Under the pieces are notes generated by a model. That model was not told where the DNA came from, searched no databases, and saw only the letters and a list, made by a program, of their open reading frames with translations. DNA of 58,511 bases from Actinomycetes bacterium (lineage in GTDB: Bacteria; Actinomycetota; Acidimicrobiia; Acidimicrobiales; Microtrichaceae). Location: contig JAKOVA010000199.1 in NCBI GenBank assembly GCA_029782335.1, positions 1 to 58,511 of the forward strand, given 5' to 3'. Positions 1-8,152 of this stretch are shown here, piece after piece. A program made the translations under genes and the position numbers. Within the stretch, counting starts at the first letter, position 1. Each line of letters starts with the position of its first letter.

Positions 1-2
1 TC

Positions 3-131
3 GCGCTCCGTCACAACGCGCGGCTCCCGCGCGACCCCGATGGCGCACGACTCGACGAAACGAACGGCGATGGGGCAGAGCGGACCAAGACCCCCGGCAC
101 GGATGACGAGGTGGCTCAGCGAGGTTCGTAG
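3..131 (+). CDS. possible C-terminal end of an upstream gene (partial)
   Basis: Frame 3 is open from the window edge to a TAG at 129-131. It encodes about 42 residues that are polar and acidic near the end, like a disordered tail. It would be convergent with the methyltransferase and overlap its stop by 16 bp, which fits the many tail-to-tail overlaps in this window. No motif is visible and the other two frames are also open for most of this stretch, so this may be chance. Confidence 0.2.
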   Translation, partial: ALRHNARLPRDPDGARLDETNGDGAERTKTPGTDDEVAQRGS

Positions 132-991
132 GCGCTGAAGCCGTGGTTGTCGCCCAGCTTCATCTGCACCCGTTGCGGAATCCGCTCGTCGAGGCGGGTC
201 AACGCAGCCATCGCCGGGCCGTGCCAGCGGTCGCTGTTGATCAGCCGGTGGTAGCGGGCGACCGCCCCGGTGACCATCACGTCGACGCGTCCGAAATGGC
301 GGCGGAGCAACTCGAGCACATGGCGCGTGCTGTTGTCGCGCTCGGGGTGTTCGTCGTTGGCCTTCCACTCGGCAAACTTCGCCGGCTGGAACAGCTTGGA
401 CGGGCGACCCGGCACCGGCACCGCCCAACGCAACGCGTCGAGGGTCTTGGAGTTCACCGCCGGATCCATGACCCGAGCCATCCCCGACGGTTTGAGCATT
501 TCGGCGAGCCGAGCGGCGAAGCGGTCTTCGTCGACGGTCGTGATGTGGTGGAGCACCTGCTTAGCCATCACGATGTCGTAACTGTGGGGGGAACCGAGCG
601 GCATGGTGAAGAAGTCGCCGATGTGGACCTCGAGGCGGTCGCCGAAACCGAGTTCGTCGCCGAGTGCCCGCATCAGCTCGCCCGCCTCGGGGGTGATCTC
701 AGTTGTGACGACGCGCTCGGCGCCGAGAGCGAGCATCAGGTTGGCGGCCTCTCCGCCACCGCCTCCGACCTCGAGGACCGTGGCGCCCTTGAGCCGTTCG
801 AGCAGCTCGCCGCCCCAGGCGCAACGTGCCCCGTGGGAGTTCGCCATGTCGGACGCGATGGTCGCCTCCGCGTTGCGAACGCGTTCGACCGTGGGGCCCA
901 GGTTCTGGCGGCGTTGCTCGTAGATCGTGGACCAGACGTCCTGGTTCTGGGCGAGCACCGCTGTCGGATCGGTCTTGTCAGGGCTGCTCAC
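116..991 (-). CDS. class I SAM-dependent methyltransferase
   Basis: About 291 aa. The SAM-binding glycine-rich motif I is LEVGGGGGEAANLM, followed by an acidic residue after the next strand (VVTTEITPEAG) and a motif-IV-like DIVMAKQVLHH, so the Rossmann-fold methyltransferase assignment is secure. The substrate is unknown; the VLHH and MLKPSG segments resemble small-molecule and ubiquinone-type methyltransferases. I chose the GTG at 991 because AAGGAG lies just upstream and the residues upstream of it (the frame is open to 1168) look unrelated and run into the divergent TetR gene. It is divergent from the TetR gene at 1044, with only 52 bp between starts, so that regulator may control it. Confidence 0.8.
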   Translation of the reverse strand: MSSPDKTDPTAVLAQNQDVWSTIYEQRRQNLGPTVERVRNAEATIASDMANSHGARCAWGGELLERLKGATVLEVGGGGGEAANLMLALGAERVVTTEITPEAGELMRALGDELGFGDRLEVHIGDFFTMPLGSPHSYDIVMAKQVLHHITTVDEDRFAARLAEMLKPSGMARVMDPAVNSKTLDALRWAVPVPGRPSKLFQPAKFAEWKANDEHPERDNSTRHVLELLRRHFGRVDVMVTGAVARYHRLINSDRWHGPAMAALTRLDERIPQRVQMKLGDNHGFSAYEPR

Positions 992-1043
992 CTGATCTCC
1001 TTGTTCGAAGGCCCTCGGTGCCCTCACGCTACCGTGAGCGGCG

Positions 1044-1610
1044 GTGACGGGTTCGACGGTGCGCGACAGAATCCTCGACGCCGTCTTGGTCTGTGTCGAG
1101 CGCGAGGGGCTCAACGGCCTCGCCCTCGAACATGTGGCGGCGACGGCTGCCGTCGGTCGGGCGACCATCTACCGCCAGTTCGCAGGCGGTCGGGACGAAC
1201 TCATCCGTGAGGCGGTGCGGCGCGAGCTCGCGACGTTCTGGAGCGGCCTCGCCGCTGCGGTGAGCCACCTCGACGGCCTCGAGGACCGGCTGGTGCTCGG
1301 CCTGATGATCGCCAACGAGCGGATCAGCCACCATCGCCTCCTCCAGAAGTTGCTCTCCTCCGAGCCCGAAGAGCTCCTGCCGACACTCTTCGAATCTGAA
1401 TCGGAGGTGAACGTGCTGCTGCGCCGCTACCTCCTCGAGATGCTCGCCCGTCAGCCGCTGCGGGCCGGCGTCGATCCCGATCACGCTGCGGACTACCTCG
1501 CGAGGATGCTGCTGTTGCACATCGGGTCCCACGGCCGCTGGGACCTCACCGATGAAGCGCAGGTGCGGCGGCTCGTCCGGACGCAGTTCCTGGCCGGCAT
1601 CCTGCCCTGA
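1044..1610 (+). CDS. TetR/AcrR family transcriptional regulator
   Basis: 188 aa. The N-terminal helix-turn-helix covers about residues 6-52 and contains the TetR signature (AATAAVGRATIYRQFAGGRDELI). The C-terminal ligand domain is not recognisable by eye. Start GTG is placed 8 nt after a TACCGT hexamer (1030-1035), the leaderless geometry seen throughout the window. It is divergent from the methyltransferase and followed by a second TetR gene. The ligand is unknown. Confidence 0.85.
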   Translation: MTGSTVRDRILDAVLVCVEREGLNGLALEHVAATAAVGRATIYRQFAGGRDELIREAVRRELATFWSGLAAAVSHLDGLEDRLVLGLMIANERISHHRLLQKLLSSEPEELLPTLFESESEVNVLLRRYLLEMLARQPLRAGVDPDHAADYLARMLLLHIGSHGRWDLTDEAQVRRLVRTQFLAGILP

Positions 1611-1621
1611 CGGGGTGGTGA

Positions 1622-1651
1622 TGTGACCTCAGCGATATGACAAAGGTCACA
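1622..1651. promoter_or_regulatory. inverted repeat between two TetR genes (candidate operator)
   Basis: Arms TGTGACCT (1622-1629) and AGGTCACA (1644-1651) are perfectly complementary with a 14-nt spacer. They sit just upstream of the TATTGT hexamer (1684-1689) that precedes the second TetR start. TetR proteins often bind such dyads and autoregulate; the assignment to either TetR is inference. Confidence 0.35.
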
Positions 1652-1696
1652 CAATCACCGAACCACTGAGACGAATTCTGTCGTATTGTCTCGCTC

Positions 1697-2302
1697 GTGG
1701 GTTCCCGCGTGGCCACGACGCGAACGTCCGACGAGGCGGTGGTGTCGGCCGCCCTGCGCTGCATCGGGCGTTGGGGGGTCGCAAAGTCGACCCTCGACGA
1801 CATTGCCCGCGAAGCGGGCTGTTCCCGCGCCACGTTGTACCGACTCGTCCCCGGCGGGAAGGCCGCGCTGTTGGAGCGGGTGGCTCGCAGCGAGGTTCAG
1901 CGGCTCCTCGCTTCGTTGGAGGGCGTCATCGGTGAGGCGGCCACGCTCCACGACGCGCTCACCGGCGGCCTCCGCGCCACGAGCGCGTTCATCAACGAGA
2001 GTGAGGCGCTCCGCACCGTCGTTGCTCATGAGCCCGAGCTGGTGTTGTCCTTCCTCGCCTTCGACCGGCTCGATCCGATCCTTGCGGCGTCCGCTCAGGT
2101 GCTCGGCCCGTACCTCGAGCGATTCGTCGAACCATCCCTCGCTGCGGAGCTCATCGAGTGGTGCGCTCGCCTGGTGTTCTCCTACGTCTTCGAGCCCAGC
2201 GCCTTCGTCGACCTCGCTCAGCCCGACCACATCGAAGCGCTCGTCAGCGCGTACCTCATGCCCGGAATCGAAGCAGCCGATGCTGCGGTCATCCGATGCT
2301 GA
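1697..2302 (+). CDS. TetR family transcriptional regulator
   Basis: 201 aa. The N-terminal HTH (about residues 12-58) reads STLDDIAREAGCSRATLYRLVPGGK, a clear TetR signature. The C-terminal domain is unassigned. Start GTG lies 7 nt after TATTGT, so it is probably leaderless. It is 62 bp upstream of and co-oriented with the diiron protein gene at 2365, which it may regulate or be co-transcribed with. The long antisense frame covering this gene and the next is a shadow. Confidence 0.85.
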   Translation: MGSRVATTRTSDEAVVSAALRCIGRWGVAKSTLDDIAREAGCSRATLYRLVPGGKAALLERVARSEVQRLLASLEGVIGEAATLHDALTGGLRATSAFINESEALRTVVAHEPELVLSFLAFDRLDPILAASAQVLGPYLERFVEPSLAAELIEWCARLVFSYVFEPSAFVDLAQPDHIEALVSAYLMPGIEAADAAVIRC

Positions 2303-2364
2303 GCGCAGCGATGTCCCCCAAGTTCACGACCACCACAACTCCCGAACCCGAAGGAGCCTGACCC

Positions 2365-3495
2365 ATGGCCGACCAAACCGAGCTGATCGGACGCAGTGAC
2401 GTCGACGACGTCGAGGCGATTCTGGCGGTGGTCAACACCGACGTCGACGAGTTGGTTCACTCCGTCAAAGACAACGCAGACGCCATCTTCACCTGGGACT
2501 ACGAGAAGGGCGCTCGCGCGGGGCTGAACAAGCTGTACGAGAAGGCCAAGACGTCGCAGTGGAACGGCTCGACCGACCTTCCCTGGGAGACCGAGGTCGA
2601 TCTCGAGGCCGTCGTCGCGCAGAACTTCCTCCAGAACGACTCGAACGGTCTGGGTTTCGACGTCATCGGGACCCCCTTCGAGAAGTGGACCGAGAAGCAG
2701 TGGATGGAGCTCGGCATCGAGTCCAACAACTGGACCCTCAGCCAGTTCATGCACGGTGAGCAGGGTGCGCTCATCTGCACGGCGAAGATCGTCGAGACCG
2801 TTCCGTGGATCGACGCCAAGTACTACGCCGCAACCCAGGTGATGGACGAGGCCCGCCACGTCGAGGTCTTCGCCCGCTACCTCGACGAGAAGTTGACGGG
2901 TCACTACCCGATCAACGCGCACCTGAAAATGCTGCTCGACGACATCGTCAACGACAGCCGCTGGGACATGACCTATCTCGGCATGCAGATCATGGTCGAG
3001 GGCCTCGCGCTCGCAGCCTTCGGGTTCATCCACATGATGACCACCGAGCCGTTGCTCAAGCAGCTCCTTCGCTACGTGATGAGTGACGAAGCCCGTCACG
3101 TCGCGTTCGGCGTGCTGTCGCTCCAGGAGTACTACCAGGGCCTCACCGACGCCGAGATGAAGGAGCGCCAGGAGTTCGCGTTCGAGGCATCCGTACGCAT
3201 GCGTGACCGCTTCCTCCAGCAGGAGGTCTGGGAGCGCATGGGGGTCGACGTGAAGACGGCGGTGGAGCTCGTGATGTCGACGCCGACCCGCCAGATGTTC
3301 CAGATGATGCTGTTCTCGAAGATCGTCCCGAACTGCAAGAAGCTCGGCCTCCTCGACCGCAACGACAAGTGGTTGCGGCACCGTTTCGAGGAACTGGGCG
3401 TGATCCAGTTTGAAGACTGGGTCGATACCGGCGAGGAGTACGAGCAGTTCGCCCTCGAGGAGCTCGCCGCCCAGCAGAACGCTGCGACCGCGTAA
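2365..3495 (+). CDS. ferritin-like diiron protein (putative oxygenase/oxidase)
   Basis: 376 aa, mostly helical. Two metal-binding E-x2-H motifs are visible, VMDEARHVEVF near residue 160 and VMSDEARHVAFG near residue 238, plus upstream helices with acidic residues. This is the four-helix carboxylate-bridged diiron arrangement of the ferritin-like superfamily, which includes AurF-type N-oxygenases, R2-like oxidases and acyl desaturases. I cannot say which reaction it performs. The start is supported by AAGGAG 8 nt before the ATG. The upstream TetR genes suggest inducible expression by a small hydrophobic ligand. Confidence 0.75.
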   Translation: MADQTELIGRSDVDDVEAILAVVNTDVDELVHSVKDNADAIFTWDYEKGARAGLNKLYEKAKTSQWNGSTDLPWETEVDLEAVVAQNFLQNDSNGLGFDVIGTPFEKWTEKQWMELGIESNNWTLSQFMHGEQGALICTAKIVETVPWIDAKYYAATQVMDEARHVEVFARYLDEKLTGHYPINAHLKMLLDDIVNDSRWDMTYLGMQIMVEGLALAAFGFIHMMTTEPLLKQLLRYVMSDEARHVAFGVLSLQEYYQGLTDAEMKERQEFAFEASVRMRDRFLQQEVWERMGVDVKTAVELVMSTPTRQMFQMMLFSKIVPNCKKLGLLDRNDKWLRHRFEELGVIQFEDWVDTGEEYEQFALEELAAQQNAATA

Positions 3496-3583
3496 CCCGC
3501 ACCACTTCGCCTCACAGGTGACGCCAGGGCACCGATAGGCCGAACGGCTCAAGTTCCAGGGGTCGTTCGGCCGATGGAGCGGG

Positions 3584-5233
3584 GTGCTCGACAGCCCCGC
3601 CGCCCCATCCGACGTCGAACTCGAACCAGCCGCTTCCGACGGGGAGACCCCCTCGTCGCAGCGGCTGCGTTCGCGACGTTCACTCTTCACCCTTCCACTC
3701 GCCGCCGGACTCGCGGCGAGTGCCGCATGCACCGCCCCGGGCCGCCAGGGTCCACCCCCGGCCGACCCACAGCCGCCACCCCTCGACGTCTCCGCAGAGG
3801 TCGCGGTCGACAAGCTGACCTTCGGCCCGACCCCCGGTCTCGTCGACGCGGTCAAGGCGATGGGTGTCGCGTCGTGGATCGAGCGACAGCTCACGCGTGC
3901 GGGACTGTCCGATGCGGAGCATTTGGTGAGCTCGTTCACGAGCCTCACCAACACCAACCTGCAGAACTACCAGCTCTCGGCGAACGTCAAGTGGGACCTC
4001 CACGCCAAAGAACTCGACGCCGCCACGATCATCCGCGCGACTCGCAGCGAGGCGCAGCTCTACGAGGTGATGTGCGACTTCTGGTCGAACCACTTCAACA
4101 CGTGGCGCTCCAAGACCTGGATGGGCTTCCTCAAGAACGCCGAGCATCGGGAGGTCGTCCGGGCGCACGCCCTCGGCCGCTTCTCCGACATGCTGGTTGC
4201 GTCCGCCCACAGCTCCGCGATGCTCGACTATCTCGACAACCTGCCCAACGACGCGTCGACGCCGGGCGGTGTGAACGAGAACTACGCCCGTGAGCTCATG
4301 GAGTTGCACACCCTCGGGATCGTCAACGGCACCCAGGTGCACACCGAAGACGACGTGCATCAGGTCGCGAAGCTGATCTCCGGTTGGAGCATCGATTGGA
4401 ACAGCGGGCCCAACAAGTACGGCTTCCGGTTCGCCCCCTGGATGCACAGCCTCGATGCGGTGTCGGTGCTGAACGGGGCGTTCGAGCGTCCGGCTCGGCG
4501 CTACGGGCAGGGCTACGACGACGGCGTCCGCTTCCTGCAGGTCCTCGCGAACCATCCGGCGACCGCACGCCACATCTGCTGGAAGCTGTGCCGGCGCTTC
4601 CTCTCCGACGATCCGCCGATGTCCCTGGTCGAGTCCGCGGCGCAGGTGTTCCTCGCGAACGGAACGGCGATCGTTCCGACGTTGCGTCACATCTTCGTTT
4701 CCGCCGAGTTCGCGGCTTCGGGCAACGCAAAGGTGCGGCGACCCTTCGAACAGCTCATCGCTACCCTCCGGGCGCTGAATGCCACCTTCGGCACCGCCCC
4801 CGACGGCAAGTCGATCTCGGCTCTCCGCAGTGCCCTCGACGTGCTCGGCCAGCCGATCTTCGAGCGTGTCAGCCCCGACGGCTATCCCGATGTGAATCCG
4901 TACTGGGTGTCGTCCGCTGCCCTCCTCGAACGGTGGCGTGTCACCGGGGAGATCGCCCGCAACGGGTTCGGTAGCCGCAAGACCGAGGATCGGGTGGAGG
5001 TCAACCCCCTCGCACTGTTGCCAAACCCGCTGCCGGCGACGGTCGGCGAACTGGTGTCGCGGCTCGGAACCGACGTTGCGAACATCGCCATTCCGGGCAA
5101 CGACGTCACCGACCTCTGTAACGCCGTGGGAATCCCCGCCGCGTCCGCCGCCACCGCGCTGTCGACGAACCTGCCGAAGCTCTCCCTGGTGCTCGGCCTC
5201 ATCCTGTGCCACCCGCTGTTCCAGCGCCGCTGA
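3584..5233 (+). CDS. DUF1800 family protein, Tat-exported
   Basis: 549 aa. After an acidic N-terminal stretch there is a twin-arginine signal (SRRSLFTLPLAAGLAAS) ending in Ala-Ala-Cys, so this may be a Tat lipoprotein. The body carries typical DUF1800 motifs: FWSNHFNTW and NENYARELMELHTLG. The family has no established enzymatic function. It is almost always next to a DUF1501 gene, as here, where only 10 bp separate the two. Start GTG 3584 is the first in the frame; a later start nearer the Tat motif is possible. Confidence 0.85.
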   Translation: MLDSPAAPSDVELEPAASDGETPSSQRLRSRRSLFTLPLAAGLAASAACTAPGRQGPPPADPQPPPLDVSAEVAVDKLTFGPTPGLVDAVKAMGVASWIERQLTRAGLSDAEHLVSSFTSLTNTNLQNYQLSANVKWDLHAKELDAATIIRATRSEAQLYEVMCDFWSNHFNTWRSKTWMGFLKNAEHREVVRAHALGRFSDMLVASAHSSAMLDYLDNLPNDASTPGGVNENYARELMELHTLGIVNGTQVHTEDDVHQVAKLISGWSIDWNSGPNKYGFRFAPWMHSLDAVSVLNGAFERPARRYGQGYDDGVRFLQVLANHPATARHICWKLCRRFLSDDPPMSLVESAAQVFLANGTAIVPTLRHIFVSAEFAASGNAKVRRPFEQLIATLRALNATFGTAPDGKSISALRSALDVLGQPIFERVSPDGYPDVNPYWVSSAALLERWRVTGEIARNGFGSRKTEDRVEVNPLALLPNPLPATVGELVSRLGTDVANIAIPGNDVTDLCNAVGIPAASAATALSTNLPKLSLVLGLILCHPLFQRR

Positions 5234-5243
5234 TCGGAGACTG

Positions 5244-6572
5244 ATGACTACTGCGCTCTCTGCCGAGGCCCAATCGGGCATCTCGCGTCGAACCTTCCTC
5301 GCCGGCACCGCGGCGACGGCGGCGATCTCTGCCGGGGTGGTCACCCTCGGCGGGAACTACGCGTTCGCGACGCCGGAGAACACCGAGCACGGCGATGTGC
5401 TCGTCGCGCTCTTCCTCCGGGGTGGCGCGGATGGGTTGAGCCTGGTGGCCCCGCACGCGATGCCGACCTACCGCGCCTTGCGTCCGACGATCCGGGTGAA
5501 GTCCCCCGGCGAGGTCGAACCCGAGAACGCCGCGCTGCCGCTCAGCGCCGGGGGAGCGGTCGCTCCCTTCGACCTGGACGGCGTGTTTGGACTTCACCCC
5601 GGGATGGCGGCGCTGCACGCGGGACCCTGGAGCGCCGGGAACCTCGCGGTGATCCACGCCGCGGGGATGCCGGCATCGGAGAGCGACACCCGGAGTCACT
5701 TCGATTCCATGCGGAACTGGGAGGTCGGTACCGCCGGAATGACCTACTCGAACGGCTTCCTGAACCGCTACCTGGCGACGTTGCCAGGGGTGGAGCGGAT
5801 CGACGCGGTGGGGTTGGGTGGCAGCCTCCAGCGGAGCCTCTCGGGCCAAGTGCCGGCGTTCTCGATGCACAGCCCGAGTTCGTTCAGCGTTCGCGGGTTC
5901 TCCTCGAACTCCCGCGCGCGCGACGCGCTCGCCGCGTTCTACGACGCCGGCACCACGGACCTCCTGTTGACCACCGGGGCGAACACGATGTCGGCCATCG
6001 GGATGGTCAACGCGGTCGACTGGTCACAGCCCCAGTTCCAACCGCAGAACGGCGCGGTCTACGAGTCGAATGGGCTCGCGCAGGGCCTCCGGCAGGTGGC
6101 GGCGCTCATTCGTGCGAACGTCGGTCTGCGTGCCGTGGCGCTGGACTTCGGCGGCTGGGACACCCACGAGGGAATGGGCGCTCCCGAGAGCACGGACTCC
6201 TACTTCCGGCGCCAGGCGGCCGCGCTCGGCAACAGCCTGGCGGCGTTTGCACAGGATCTGGGATCGGACATGAACGAGGTCACCCTGTTCACGATGAGCG
6301 AGTTCGGGCGCACGATCAACGAGAATGGATCCGGCGGCACCGACCATGGACGAGCGAGCGTGCAGTTCGTGATGGGTGGAAACGTTCGCGGCGGGGTCTA
6401 TGGGTCGTTCGTGCCGACGATCGCCGATGGCCCCGAGGGCGACCTCACCGTCCTCAACGACTGGCGTCGTTCGGTTGCCGAAGTGATGGCAGTACGCGGT
6501 GGCGCCCCGTCGACGTCGACGATCTTCCCCACCCTCGGCGGTGGTGATCCCTTCGGCCTCTGCGTCCCCTGA
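5244..6572 (+). CDS. DUF1501 family protein, Tat-exported
   Basis: 442 aa from ATG 5244. The upstream open frame overlapping the DUF1800 gene is a shadow. The protein starts with a Tat signal (ISRRTFLAGTAATAAISAG). DUF1501 features follow: VALFLRGGADGLSLV, DFGGWDTHEG and EFGRTINENGSGGTDHG, which resemble the metal-site segments of the alkaline-phosphatase/sulfatase fold. It is probably co-transcribed with the DUF1800 gene and exported in folded form, presumably as a partner. The biological role is unknown. Confidence 0.87.
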   Translation: MTTALSAEAQSGISRRTFLAGTAATAAISAGVVTLGGNYAFATPENTEHGDVLVALFLRGGADGLSLVAPHAMPTYRALRPTIRVKSPGEVEPENAALPLSAGGAVAPFDLDGVFGLHPGMAALHAGPWSAGNLAVIHAAGMPASESDTRSHFDSMRNWEVGTAGMTYSNGFLNRYLATLPGVERIDAVGLGGSLQRSLSGQVPAFSMHSPSSFSVRGFSSNSRARDALAAFYDAGTTDLLLTTGANTMSAIGMVNAVDWSQPQFQPQNGAVYESNGLAQGLRQVAALIRANVGLRAVALDFGGWDTHEGMGAPESTDSYFRRQAAALGNSLAAFAQDLGSDMNEVTLFTMSEFGRTINENGSGGTDHGRASVQFVMGGNVRGGVYGSFVPTIADGPEGDLTVLNDWRRSVAEVMAVRGGAPSTSTIFPTLGGGDPFGLCVP

Positions 6573-6593
6573 GCGCTCGGTAGCCTCCGAAGG

Positions 6594-7232
6594 GTGACGA
6601 GCGCGACACGCCGGAACCGGATCCTCCACGCCCTCCGGATCACCTCCCTCGCAGACCTCGACGCGCTCGCCAGCCGCACCTCCCTCGACCACGACCAGCT
6701 CCGTGCGGAGCTCTCCGTGGCGTCTGCGTCGGGCTGGGTGGTCGCGCACCGGGGCGCGCTCGGAGGCTGGTCGCTCACCGCCGAGGGCCGAGACGAATTG
6801 CAGCGTGCCCTCCGTGCGGAGCTGGACCGGACCGGGGCGCACTCCAGCGTCGAGTCGGCCTACGACGCGTTCCTGGTGTTGAACGCGCCGTTTCTCGAGC
6901 TGTGCACCGCCTGGCAGTTACGTACCGGCGACGACGGCGACGCGGTCATGAACGATCACTCCGATGCCGCGTACGACCGAACGGTGATCGGCCGCCTGGA
7001 GCCGATCCACGCCCGGATCGCTGAGCTGCTCGGAGACCTCACGACGGCCCTCGATCGCTTCGGCGGGTATCGACCGCGCTTCGAACGGGCGTGGGAGCGG
7101 CTCGCCGACAACGACGTTGACTGGTTCACCCGACCTCTGATCGACTCGTATCACACGGTGTGGTTCGAGTTGCACGAGGATCTCCTCGCGACGCTCGGAC
7201 GAACCCGCTCGTCGGAGCAACGCGGAAGCTGA
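6594..7232 (+). CDS. winged-helix (MarR-like) putative regulator
   Basis: 212 aa. The first 75 residues look like a winged helix: a helical part followed by LSVASASGWVVAHRGALGGWSLTAEGRDEL, as in MarR/PadR-type domains that end in a G-W-x-L-T wing. The remaining 130 residues are helical and unrecognised. TAGCCT (6581-6586) lies 7 nt before the GTG, so the gene is probably leaderless and separate from the DUF1501 gene despite the 21-bp gap. Its target is unknown. Confidence 0.6.
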   Translation: MTSATRRNRILHALRITSLADLDALASRTSLDHDQLRAELSVASASGWVVAHRGALGGWSLTAEGRDELQRALRAELDRTGAHSSVESAYDAFLVLNAPFLELCTAWQLRTGDDGDAVMNDHSDAAYDRTVIGRLEPIHARIAELLGDLTTALDRFGGYRPRFERAWERLADNDVDWFTRPLIDSYHTVWFELHEDLLATLGRTRSSEQRGS

Positions 7233-7273
7233 CGAGTCGACCCTGAGATCCACAAACAGATGCGAGGCTGACG

Positions 7274-8152
7274 ATGGCACGGTTCGGGCGAGTGATCACC
7301 GCCATGGTGACCCCTTTCGACGAGAAGGGAGCCCTCAACCTCGACGCCGCGGCGACCCTCGCCGACTGGCTCGTCGGCAACGGCAGCGATGGTCTCGTCT
7401 TGTGCGGAACCACTGGCGAGAGCCCGGTGTTGACCGAAAGTGAAGAGGTCGCGCTCACCCGAGTGGTGCGTGCCACCGTGGACGTTCCGATCCTGTTGGG
7501 GACCGGCTCGAACGACACGGCCTACGCGGTGGATTCGACGCGACGGTCAGCCGAGTTGGGGGTCGACGGAGTGTTGGTGGTGACGCCGTATTACAACCGG
7601 CCGTCACAGAGCGGCTTGGATGCGCACTTCCGCGCGGTCGCGGCCGCGACCGACCTACCCGTCGTGCTCTACGACCATCCCGGCCGCACGGGCCGCAAGA
7701 TCTCGACCGAGTTGATGCTCCGACTCTTCGCCGAGGTGCCCAACATCGTCGGGGTCAAAGACGCTGCCGCCGATCCCTCCGCTGCCGCCCGGGTGATCGC
7801 ACATGCTCCCGACGGCGTCGAGCTGTATTCGGGTGACGACGCCTACACCCTGCCGCTCCTCGCGGTGGGGGCCGTCGGAGCGATCTCGGTGGCAAGCCAT
7901 TGGGCGGGTCGCCAGATCGGCCAGATGATCGCGGCGTTCGAGCGTGGCGACGTGGTTTCCGCTGCACGGATCAACGCCGGGTTGTTGGCTTCCTACGAGT
8001 TCGAGGCGTCCGAGGCGGCGCCGAATCCGATCCCGACGAAGGCGATGCTGCGGGTCCTCGGGCTGCCGGTCGGCCAATGTCGCCTCCCGATGGGGCCCGC
8101 CCCCGACGGCCTCGAGGACCACGCGCGGGCTGTGCTCGGCGGCCTGTCGTGA
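7274..8152 (+). CDS. dapA: 4-hydroxy-tetrahydrodipicolinate synthase
   Basis: 292 aa, normal family length. It condenses pyruvate with aspartate semialdehyde, the first committed step of lysine/diaminopimelate synthesis. Visible motifs: GTTGESPVLTESE (residues about 43-55), YYNRPSQSGL with the catalytic Tyr, LYDHPGRTG, and the Schiff-base lysine in NIVGVKDAAAD. Its stop overlaps the start of rnj (GTGA), so the two genes are translationally coupled, a common actinobacterial arrangement. Confidence 0.95.
   Translation: MARFGRVITAMVTPFDEKGALNLDAAATLADWLVGNGSDGLVLCGTTGESPVLTESEEVALTRVVRATVDVPILLGTGSNDTAYAVDSTRRSAELGVDGVLVVTPYYNRPSQSGLDAHFRAVAAATDLPVVLYDHPGRTGRKISTELMLRLFAEVPNIVGVKDAAADPSAAARVIAHAPDGVELYSGDDAYTLPLLAVGAVGAISVASHWAGRQIGQMIAAFERGDVVSAARINAGLLASYEFEASEAAPNPIPTKAMLRVLGLPVGQCRLPMGPAPDGLEDHARAVLGGLS

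Noticed and set aside
2218-3957. 579-aa antisense frame over the diiron gene
   Set aside because: Its composition follows high-GC third-position bias of the opposite strand; no domain is visible and it spans several real genes.
3680-5344. 554-aa minus-strand frame
   Set aside because: Shadow of the DUF1800 gene; Arg/Gly/Val/His-rich sequence without motifs.
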